54,741 bases of DNA, from NCBI GenBank assembly GCA_963730005.1, contig CAVSPO010000006.1:1-54741 (forward strand), in the 5' to 3' direction. Position 1 is the first letter of the stretch. Each line of letters starts with the position of its first letter. The notes beneath the pieces are model-generated. The model made no database searches and was not told the DNA's origin. It saw only the letters and a list, made by a program, of their open reading frames with translations. Positions 1 through 7,736 of the stretch are shown here, in pieces. Origin of the DNA: CAVSPO01 sp963730005. GTDB taxonomy: Bacteria > Actinomycetota > Actinomycetes > Propionibacteriales > Propionibacteriaceae. The position numbers were made by a program, and so were the translations under genes.

Positions 1-1128
<1,128 letters not shown>

Positions 1129-1241
1129 TTCTACAAAGGTGTTACGCGTCCACTGTATGGTTCTGGAATTGCAGACGAACCGTGTCTCTTGTTCCCTGAT
1201 GGTTGGGGTTCGGGGGAGGGTGTTTGACAATTTGATAAGTG

Positions 1242-1358
1242 TTTCGGTGGCCATGGCGGGAGGGAAACACCCGGTTCCATTCCGAACCCGGAAGTTAAGC
1301 TTCCCAGCGCCGATGGTACTGCAGGGGGGACCCTGTGGGAGACTAGGACGCCGCCGGA
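1242..1358 (+). rRNA. rrf: 5S ribosomal RNA
   Basis: A 5S rRNA lies about 110 bases after the 23S gene. It has the typical CCATGGCGGGAGGGAAACAC and CCATTCCGAACCCGGAAGTT blocks and the closing GGGAGACTAGGACGCCGCC segment. The 5' end (TTCGGTGG) pairs with the 3' end (CCGCCGGA) to close helix I. Ends are good to a few bases. It is the last gene of the rrn operon; no tRNA was seen between 23S and 5S. Confidence 0.96.
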
Positions 1359-1364
1359 CTACAC

Positions 1365-1412
1365 ACTCCGCCCGCAAAACCCCTTCAAGGGTTTTGCGGG
1401 CGGAGTTTTTTT
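1365..1412 (+). terminator. Rho-independent terminator of the rRNA operon
   Basis: A perfect 18-bp stem, ACTCCGCCCGCAAAACCC (1365-1382) with its complement (1389-1406), is closed by a 6-base loop and followed by TTTTTTT (1406-1412). It starts 6 bases after the 5S gene and is the strongest terminator in the window. Confidence 0.95.
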
Positions 1413-1474
1413 GTCTACCCTTGCTGGCCTGCTCAAGAGCACCGCGTCGTCCACGAATTGATGACTGACAAGAA

Positions 1475-1503
1475 GAGGCCCGGCGGGTGCACCGCCGGGC
1501 CTC
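1475..1503 (-). terminator. Terminator-like hairpin downstream of ilvC
   Basis: GAGGCCCGGCGG (1475-1486) and its exact complement (1492-1503) form a 12-bp GC stem with a 5-base loop, 30 bases beyond the ilvC stop. On the minus strand it is followed by TTCTTGTC, a weak U-rich tail. Probably the ilvC terminator; it may also serve as back-up for the rRNA operon. Confidence 0.7.
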
Positions 1504-1533
1504 ACTCATTTCCTATCGCGCTGAAACTGCCGC

Positions 1534-2649
1534 TCAGTACTCGCGGCCGCCGACGCCCTTGGTGGCCGCGGTGATCTCCTTGGCCGCCTCCGTGGGGCGC
1601 AGCGAGCGAGTGGCCTTACCGGCTCTCCACAACTCGGAATCACGGATTTCGGCGAGCTCCTGGGCAAGCCCCTGCTGGTAGTCAGGTGCACCACAGGAGT
1701 CCAGGACACGTTGCGTTTCGGCGCCGTTGGCGACGCGCTCGTAAAGATCTTCGAACACCGGGAGCACGGCCGCCTTGAACTTCGGCTTCCAGTCCAGGGC
1801 GCCGCGCTGTGCGGTGGCGGAGCAGTTGGCGTACATCCAGTCCATGCCGTTCTCGCTGACCAGCTTGATCAGGCTCTCGGTAAGTTCCTCGACGGTCTCG
1901 TTGAAGGCCTCGCTCGGGGAATGGCCGTGCCCGCGGAGCACCTGGTACTGGGCTTCCATCACCCCTGCGAGGGCGCCCATCAGGATGCCACGTTCTCCGG
2001 TCAGGTCGCTGTAGACCTCGAGCCTGAACGTGGTGGGGAACAGGTAGCCGGAGCCCACCGCGATGCCCAGGGCGAGGCAGCGCTCCTTGGCGCGTCCGGT
2101 GTAGTCCTGTTCGACGGCCCAGCTGGAGTTGATGCCCGCACCGGACAGGAAGTTGCGCCGCACGGAGGTGCCGGAGCCCTTGGGGGCGACCAGCAGCACG
2201 TCCACATCGGCCGGCGGGACGACACCGGTCTGGTCCTTGTAGGTGATCGAGAAGCCGTGCGAGAAGTAGAGCGCGTCGCCGGGGTTCAGACACTGCTTGA
2301 TGGCGGGCCAGATGTCGCGCTGGGCCGCGTCCGAGACGAGCACCTGGATGACGGTGGCGCGCCGCGCTGCCTCCTCGACCTCGAACAGCGTCTCGCCTGG
2401 CACCCAGCCGTCTTCGATGGCGCGGTTCCAGTCGCGCTCGAACCGCTTCGACTGACCGATGATCACGTTGAAGCCGTTGTCACGCATGTTCAGGCCTTGA
2501 GCCGGACCCTGCACGCCATACCCGATCACTGCGATGACTTCGTCCTTGAGGACTTCGCGCGCCTTTTCCATCGGGAACTCGTCGCGGGTGGTGACCTCTT
2601 CAACCACGCCGCCGAAATCAATACTTGCCACGCCTGCCAACTCCTTCAT
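1534..2649 (-). CDS. ilvC: Ketol-acid reductoisomerase (NADP+), Bacteroidota/fungal-type
   Basis: Converts 2-acetolactate or 2-aceto-2-hydroxybutyrate to the dihydroxy acid in valine, leucine and isoleucine synthesis, in the cytoplasm. The Rossmann motif GYGVQG is at residues 43-48. Family blocks GWVPGETLFEVEEA, YFSHGF, VAPKGSG, DLTGERG, GHSPSEAFNETVEE and CSATAQRGALDW follow in order. These match the fungal mitochondrial Ilv5 / Bacteroides branch, not the roughly 338-residue actinobacterial enzyme (for example Corynebacterium), which lacks most of them. Length is 371 aa from the ATG at 2649, two residues before the family's usual start near the SIDFGGV block. The frame stays open upstream; a GTG at 2700 lies only 4 nt after a -10-like TAGGCT (2705-2710), so a 17-residue longer leaderless form is possible. 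Function is secure, the start less so. Confidence 0.95.
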   Translation of the reverse strand: MKELAGVASIDFGGVVEEVTTRDEFPMEKAREVLKDEVIAVIGYGVQGPAQGLNMRDNGFNVIIGQSKRFERDWNRAIEDGWVPGETLFEVEEAARRATVIQVLVSDAAQRDIWPAIKQCLNPGDALYFSHGFSITYKDQTGVVPPADVDVLLVAPKGSGTSVRRNFLSGAGINSSWAVEQDYTGRAKERCLALGIAVGSGYLFPTTFRLEVYSDLTGERGILMGALAGVMEAQYQVLRGHGHSPSEAFNETVEELTESLIKLVSENGMDWMYANCSATAQRGALDWKPKFKAAVLPVFEDLYERVANGAETQRVLDSCGAPDYQQGLAQELAEIRDSELWRAGKATRSLRPTEAAKEITAATKGVGGREY

Positions 2650-2754
2650 AGTTCCGTTTGCCACGGCCGGCGTGTGAGCACGCCAAGCTCGATCAACCAC
2701 GGTCAGCCTACGCAATCAGGGCTGGTCGAAAGCGACCATCCAGCTCGCGGCTCG

Positions 2755-3684
2755 TCAGTCGTCCATGAGATCAGCGAACAGGGGTGTGGACAAGTAGCGT
2801 TCACCGAAATCGCAGGCGAAGGTCACGATCGTGCGACCTTTCCACTCCGGGCGACTGGCCAGCGCAACGGCAGCTGCCACGTTCGCGCCGGTGGAAATGC
2901 CGCCAAGGATGCCTTCTTCGCGCGGGAGTTGGCGGGCGGTCTGGGCAGCCTTGGCACTGCTGATCGTCAGCACCTCGTCGATGATGGACCGGTCGAGCGT
3001 GTCGGGGAGGAAATTGGCTCCGATGCCCTGGATCTTGTGGGGGCCGGCGCGGCCGGACGACAGTAGCGGGGATTCTGCTGGTTCGACCGCGACGATGTGC
3101 AGATCGGGATTGCGTTCCTTGAGGAATCTGCCGGTGCCGCTCAGGGTACCGCCGGTGCCGAAGGCGGACACCAGCACGTCAACGTGGCCTTGGGTCGCCG
3201 CCCAGATCTCAGGACCCGTGGTGCGGTAGTGCATGTTGGGGTTCGCCTGATTCTCGAACTGTCGCACCAGGACCGCACCGGAGCCACGACCGATCCGCTC
3301 TGCTTCCTGGACAGCCCCCTGCATGCCCTCGGAACCCGGGGTGAGCACGAGTTCGGCGCCATAGGCGCGCAGCAGCGCGCGCCGCTCGCGGCTCATGGTG
3401 TCAGGCATGGTGAGGATCACACGGTAGCCGCGACTGGCGCCCACCATAGCCAAGGCAATGCCGGTGTTTCCGCTGGTCGCCTCGACGATGGTGCCCCCGC
3501 GTTGCAGCCGGCCGGAGTTTTCGGCTGCGTCGATCATGGCGACGCCGATGCGGTCCTTGACCGAACACGCCGGGTTGGAGAACTCGAGCTTGAGAAGCAC
3601 GCTGGCCTGGTCACCCGCGATGCGGTTGAGCTTCACCAGGGGGGTGGATCCGACGAGTTCACTGACATTCTGGAAAACGCCCAT
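2755..3684 (-). CDS. cysK: Cysteine synthase A (O-acetylserine sulfhydrylase)
   Basis: PLP enzyme that makes cysteine from O-acetylserine and sulfide. The PLP lysine is K43 in SVKDRIG, the substrate loop TSGNTG is at 70-75, and the phosphate-binding GTGGTLSGTG loop follows around 175. At 309 aa it is the family's normal length. It lies 105 bp from ilvC on the same strand with no terminator seen between them. The other half of the pathway, serine acetyltransferase, is at 19311-20132, so the two are not in one operon. The start ATG at 3684 has an AT-rich TTAAAT 5 nt upstream and no Shine-Dalgarno sequence, so it may be leaderless. Confidence 0.96.
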   Translation of the reverse strand: MGVFQNVSELVGSTPLVKLNRIAGDQASVLLKLEFSNPACSVKDRIGVAMIDAAENSGRLQRGGTIVEATSGNTGIALAMVGASRGYRVILTMPDTMSRERRALLRAYGAELVLTPGSEGMQGAVQEAERIGRGSGAVLVRQFENQANPNMHYRTTGPEIWAATQGHVDVLVSAFGTGGTLSGTGRFLKERNPDLHIVAVEPAESPLLSSGRAGPHKIQGIGANFLPDTLDRSIIDEVLTISSAKAAQTARQLPREEGILGGISTGANVAAAVALASRPEWKGRTIVTFACDFGERYLSTPLFADLMDD

Positions 3685-3825
3685 GCCCTATTTAACGCAG
3701 ATGCGGGTGCTGTTGACAGGGGACGTGGGCAGAGCCGGGCCAAGGACTTCCACGTCGGGTCGAAACGCGCCAGCACCCGGGACGCCGACAAGATCCATCG
3801 AGGCGTCCCGGGTGCTGAGCGGAGA

Positions 3826-4125
3826 TCAGTTCTGCTTGTAGGGGTCGAAGGTGTCCTTGGGCTGTTCGGGCTGAGGTCCGGTGACCTTGGCGCGGTACTC
3901 GGAGTACTTCTCGAACACCGAGTCTGCGCCCAGGTGGCCGGTGCCCTCTTCGGGGAGCAGCAGCCAGGCAGCGATGTAAGCAATCACACCGATGCCCCAG
4001 AAAGCCGAGACCACGGCGGTGATGATGCGGACCACCGTGACGTCGATGTTGAAGTACTCGGCGATGCCGCCGCAGACGCCGGCGATGACGCGGCGGTCGC
4101 GGCTTCGGGTGAGCTTCTTGGTCAT
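3826..4125 (-). CDS. PspC-domain membrane protein (small, stand-alone)
   Basis: A 99-residue protein that is almost entirely one PspC domain. A basic N-terminus with the family core VIAGVCGGIAEYFNID is followed by a hydrophobic helix pair ending in AAWLLLPEE and a short polar tail. PspC-family proteins are inner-membrane partners in envelope-stress sensing. The ATG at 4125 is chosen because AAGGAA sits 8-10 nt upstream and the protein then begins at the conserved domain. It is the last gene of a three-gene minus-strand set (5514 to 3826) divergent from a PspC-fused histidine kinase, so it probably belongs to that stress circuit. Its biochemical role is not known. Confidence 0.88.
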   Translation of the reverse strand: MTKKLTRSRDRRVIAGVCGGIAEYFNIDVTVVRIITAVVSAFWGIGVIAYIAAWLLLPEEGTGHLGADSVFEKYSEYRAKVTGPQPEQPKDTFDPYKQN

Positions 4126-4186
4126 GGGATTGTTCCTTTCCTTGGTCACCATTCTGGCTGGTGAAGTCCGTCGATTCGGGTAGTTT

Positions 4187-4372
4187 TCAGGCACGGGTCC
4201 TGCTGACCATGAGTCCAACGATTCCGACGATGATCAGGGCTGTGGGAGCTGCGATCTGCACGGCGGTCCAGTTGACCGGATACCCCAGCCCGATCCAGAC
4301 GCCGAGCCCGGCGACGCAGACGAAGACGAAGCCCCACATGATGGCGCTCACGTCCAGGCGGCGGGATCTCAT
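4187..4372 (-). CDS. Small two-helix membrane protein
   Basis: 61 residues: a basic start (MRSRRLDV), then two hydrophobic segments (about 12-30 and 35-56) separated by GYPVNWTAVQ, and a basic end (SRTRA), so a small two-helix membrane protein. I do not recognise a named family. Its ATG (4372-4370) overlaps the stop of the PspC/LiaF-like gene by four bases (ATGA), so the two are translationally coupled. Position between two PspC genes suggests it is a structural part of the same envelope-stress module. A longer in-frame start upstream (4453) lies inside the preceding gene and is rejected. Confidence 0.75.
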   Translation of the reverse strand: MRSRRLDVSAIMWGFVFVCVAGLGVWIGLGYPVNWTAVQIAAPTALIIVGIVGLMVSRTRA

Positions 4373-5514
4373 TGCAGCACCTTCACGTTGCACATGGTGG
4401 CGTCGAGACTGAGGTGCAGCGTCGGTGCCCCGAGATGGACCGGGGGCCGCCATGATGCACCGGATTGGGCCAGAGTCGACGCGGGGCCGTTGGGCATCGT
4501 GACAGTGGACGCCACGAAGTCGCCGGTGATCTCGACGTTCATGGAGTGCGGAAGCAGCAGCACAAGATCGGACGCCGTCGCCTCGATCTGGATCGTGGCG
4601 TCATCGGCGATCGTCAGGCGGGAAAAGTCCAGGCGTGACTTCTGGGCCGTCACCTCGATCGGGTCGGCTGGAAGGTCGTTCGTGGTCAGGTAACTGTGTG
4701 CGGACTCGGGCAGTGGCGGCGCTGGCAGCAGCGGGGCGAAGATTGTGGCCGACAGTGCCAGGCCGGTCAGTACCAGCGTCGGCGACCCGTGGCGGCGGAC
4801 CCGCAGGAGCAGCCCGACGCCGACCACCAGCAGGGCCGTCGAGATTGCCAGGGTCAGCCGGTGCTGATCATCCGCAACCGGCGACCGGTGCCAGACTGCT
4901 GCTGCAACCAGGGTCGCTGCGATCAGAACGCCCAGCGTGCTCAAAGGACCGGCCAGGCGCGAGCGTGGGGTTACCGGATGGACATCCCTGGGCAGCAAGG
5001 CGGAGGGCGCGGCTGGCCTGAGCGTCGGATGTCGCTGGGCGGACCGGTTGGCGTACCAGATCAGCATGCCGATGACAGCGGCCGGTCCCCAGCCCAGCGG
5101 TGTCAGGGACCCGGCGACCAAGGCGAAAGCCGTAGTCAGGCCGAACAGCGCACCCCATTGGGCTTTCGGCGTCCACGTGCGCCAGTGCGGGAGCAGGCGG
5201 TCCAGCGGTGCGCTGTCACTGCCCCGTTCGGGAGTCATGGCCCACAGGCCGGCGTAGAGCACCACCCCGACCCCGCCACTGAGGGCAGTGATGACGGTGA
5301 CAGCTCGGATCAGCAAGGGGTCGACTCCGCAGTGCTGGGCAGCCACCGCGCACACTCCGGTCAAGGCGGCACTTTCGGGGTCTCTGCGCAGTGGCCCGAA
5401 CGGCAGGCCAGCGCTGGCGCTCAAGTCCGCGGAGCTGACGGCGGCGCCGGGGATCGACGTGGCTCCCGCAGCGTGGCCGGCGGGAGCAGGCCGTGTCCGG
5501 TTTGCCTGGCTCAT
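4369..5514 (-). CDS. PspC-domain membrane protein with LiaF-like C-terminal domain
   Basis: 381 residues. A Pro/Ala-rich N-terminus leads into a PspC domain (about 44-97; LTGVCAVAAQHCGVD, ending GLWAMTPERG). Several transmembrane segments follow between 117 and 265, then a soluble C-terminal domain (about 280-381) with the short beta-strand, acidic/Ser-rich pattern of the LiaF-type 'cell-wall-active antibiotic response' domain. LiaF proteins restrain LiaS-type kinases; by analogy this is the likely repressor or sensor partner of the divergent kinase at 5657. The downstream small membrane gene overlaps its stop. No good Shine-Dalgarno sequence precedes the ATG at 5514, but CAGACT lies 7 nt upstream, a degenerate leaderless -10. 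The family assignment of the C-terminal domain is by pattern only. Confidence 0.8.
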   Translation of the reverse strand: MSQANRTRPAPAGHAAGATSIPGAAVSSADLSASAGLPFGPLRRDPESAALTGVCAVAAQHCGVDPLLIRAVTVITALSGGVGVVLYAGLWAMTPERGSDSAPLDRLLPHWRTWTPKAQWGALFGLTTAFALVAGSLTPLGWGPAAVIGMLIWYANRSAQRHPTLRPAAPSALLPRDVHPVTPRSRLAGPLSTLGVLIAATLVAAAVWHRSPVADDQHRLTLAISTALLVVGVGLLLRVRRHGSPTLVLTGLALSATIFAPLLPAPPLPESAHSYLTTNDLPADPIEVTAQKSRLDFSRLTIADDATIQIEATASDLVLLLPHSMNVEITGDFVASTVTMPNGPASTLAQSGASWRPPVHLGAPTLHLSLDATMCNVKVLQ

Positions 5515-5656
5515 GCTGCCAAGTCTGTCCCGTTCCGGGCCCGCCCACCATCAGGAACCCCCCTGAGTTCGCCCCGCTGGGCGGAAAGCTGCGGGGATTG
5601 CTGGGGGCGTCCCCGGTGGTGCCGAAGCCGGTGTCGTGTGAGTCTTGTGGGAGACA

Positions 5657-7009
5657 ATGGCAGCAGACTCCGATCTGGAATTGGGACGTGGTGGCGCGAT
5701 GACTTCCCCGGCGAGCGGGAACGGTGCGGGCGGTTGGCACGAAGGCCCGATGAGTCAGTGGCCGCCCCCGCTCCCCGGCCGTTGGCAGCCGCGCCCCCGG
5801 CTGGAGCGGAACCCCGAGGACGCCTGGCTGGCCGGAGTTGCCAGCGGCATCGCCCGGCACCTCGGCTGGCCCGTCGGGCTGGTGCGCGCCGGCTTCATCA
5901 TTCTCACCCTGTTCAACTTCCTGGGGCTGATCGTCTACGGCGTGCTGTGGGTGCTCATCCCCGAGCCCGGTGCCAGACGTGAGTCGCCAGGCTTGGAGGC
6001 GGCCGAACGGGCCGGCATGCGGTCCGCTACCAGAATGAAGTTGTCGCGCAACTGGGGCGCCCTCCCGGCCCTGCTGGTGCTCGGCTTCGGTCTCAGCTGG
6101 CTCGTGCAGGCGACAGGGTGGGGCGTCAGCCGCGCGCTGTTCTGGCCGATGGCGCTCGCCTGCATCGGGATCGCCCTGGTGTGGGTGCAGGCCGATCAGG
6201 TGGACGACGACCTGTCGGATGCCCCGAGGTGGTCCCGCCCCCTGCTGAGCCGGCGCACCTGGCCGTCCGCCGCCCGAATCGTGATCGGCGTCGGGCTGAT
6301 GGGCACGGCGGTGTCGATCGTGGCAGCAAGCACGATCGGATTCAGTCAGCTGTCGGCGGTGCTGCTGATTGCAGCCTTGATCGTGCTGTCGCTGGTCGTC
6401 TTGTTGGCACCTTGGGCACATCGCGTCCGGAGCAGTCTGGCCCAGGCCCGTGAGGAAACCCTGCTGGCCGACGCCCGGGCGGACATGGCGGCACACCTGC
6501 ACGACTCGGTGCTGCAGACTCTGGCGTTGATCCAGCGGCAGGCCGATGACCCCAAGGCAGTAGCGACGCTGGCCCGCCGCCAGGAGCGCGAACTGCGCAC
6601 GTGGCTGTACGGCGAGACTCAGACGGCCGCCATGTTCAAAGCCGCCCTCGCGCAGGCCGGGGCCGCCGTGGAGGACGAGCGGGGTGTGCCGGTCGAGGTG
6701 GTGTGCGTTGGGGACACGGAACTGAACGCGGACCTGGAGGCCATGATCAAGGCCGCCCGGGAGTCCGTTCTGAACGCGGCCAAGCACTCCGGTGCCTCCG
6801 CCATCGACGTCTACGCCGAAGTGGCGGACGATCGAGTCGAGATCTTCGTCCGGGACCGCGGCAAGGGCTTCGACCCGGACTTGATCGCCGACGACCGGAT
6901 GGGTGTGAAACGATCGATCATCGACCGGATGGAGCGGCATGGTGGCACGGCCACCATCCGCTCTGCCCCCGGTGAGGGAACCGAAGTACGACTGGAGATG
7001 AAGCGATGA
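5657..7009 (+). CDS. PspC-fused sensor histidine kinase (NarL/LiaS class)
   Basis: Membrane kinase of a two-component system. A Pro-rich N-terminus is followed by a PspC domain (LAGVASGIARHLGWP, ending VLWVLIPEPG) and four more hydrophobic segments. The HisKA_3 dimerisation box is AAHLHDSVLQTLALI, with phospho-acceptor His near 282, and a HATPase_c domain has the N-box ESVLNAAKHS and G-box DRGKGFDPD. Length is 450 aa from the ATG at 5657, which has GGGAG only 3 nt upstream; ATG 5699 (GGTGG upstream) is an equally possible start. Its stop overlaps the response regulator start (ATGA, 7006-7009). It resembles the PspC-containing MacS-type kinases of Streptomyces. The signal is probably cell-envelope stress, which is inference. 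Confidence 0.9.
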   Translation: MAADSDLELGRGGAMTSPASGNGAGGWHEGPMSQWPPPLPGRWQPRPRLERNPEDAWLAGVASGIARHLGWPVGLVRAGFIILTLFNFLGLIVYGVLWVLIPEPGARRESPGLEAAERAGMRSATRMKLSRNWGALPALLVLGFGLSWLVQATGWGVSRALFWPMALACIGIALVWVQADQVDDDLSDAPRWSRPLLSRRTWPSAARIVIGVGLMGTAVSIVAASTIGFSQLSAVLLIAALIVLSLVVLLAPWAHRVRSSLAQAREETLLADARADMAAHLHDSVLQTLALIQRQADDPKAVATLARRQERELRTWLYGETQTAAMFKAALAQAGAAVEDERGVPVEVVCVGDTELNADLEAMIKAARESVLNAAKHSGASAIDVYAEVADDRVEIFVRDRGKGFDPDLIADDRMGVKRSIIDRMERHGGTATIRSAPGEGTEVRLEMKR

Positions 7010-7701
7010 CCCAGCCTCCGAGTGGTGATCCGACGGCCGGCGCCAGTGACGGGCCCTGGCGAGTGGTGCTGGTGGACGACCATGCGATCTTCCGGGCCGG
7101 TGTGCGTCACGAGCTGACCGCCACCGCCGAGGGCCGGGTGCAGATCGTTGGTGAGGGTGAAGACGTGCCCAGCTCCGTCAAGGTCATTCGCACGACCGTG
7201 CCGGATGTGGTCTTGCTGGATGTCCATCTCCCGGGGGGCGGTGGCGCTGAAGTGATCAGGCAGGTGCACGCGGCGCTGCCCGAGGTCCGTTTCCTGGCCT
7301 TGTCGGTCAGCGATGCCGCTGAGGACGTGATCGGAGTGATCCGCGCAGGGGCCCGCGGCTACGTCACCAAGTCGATCAGCACGCCCGAACTGATCGAGGC
7401 CATCGCGCGGGTGGCCGCAGACGATGCGGTGTTCTCGCCGCGGCTGGCCGGTTTTGTGCTGGACGCCTTCAGCGGCAGCATCCAGGTGGAGACCATCGAC
7501 GAGGACCTCGACCGGCTGAGCCCTCGGGAACGCGAAGTGATGAAGCTGATCGCGCGTGGCTACTCCTACAAGGAAGCGGCTCGGGAGCTGTTCATCTCCG
7601 TCAAGACGGTGGAAACACACGTGTCGAGTGTGTTGCGCAAACTGCAACTGTCCAATCGGCACCAGCTCACCAAGTGGGCGACTGACCGCAAGCTTGTCTG
7701 A
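7006..7701 (+). CDS. Two-component response regulator, NarL/LuxR type
   Basis: 231 residues. The receiver domain has the acidic pair LVDDH (D24, D25), phospho-acceptor D72 in VLLDVHLPG and conserved K122 in GYVTK. A LuxR-type helix-turn-helix covers about 167-231 (LSPREREVMKLIARGYSYKE ... SVKTVETHVSSVLRKL). It is the cognate partner of the kinase it overlaps by four bases. A 15-residue polar extension precedes the receiver domain. Likely targets are the divergent PspC/LiaF-like operon and its own operon through the 5515-5656 intergenic region; no operator could be identified by eye. Confidence 0.93.
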   Translation: MTQPPSGDPTAGASDGPWRVVLVDDHAIFRAGVRHELTATAEGRVQIVGEGEDVPSSVKVIRTTVPDVVLLDVHLPGGGGAEVIRQVHAALPEVRFLALSVSDAAEDVIGVIRAGARGYVTKSISTPELIEAIARVAADDAVFSPRLAGFVLDAFSGSIQVETIDEDLDRLSPREREVMKLIARGYSYKEAARELFISVKTVETHVSSVLRKLQLSNRHQLTKWATDRKLV

Positions 7702-7736
7702 GCCCGGTGGGGGCAGCCGCTAAGGTGGAGCCCGCC

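Noticed and set aside
1711..4164. Long plus-strand frames opposite ilvC and cysK
   Set aside because: They mirror the real genes in the antisense frame typical of high-GC DNA and show no family motifs.
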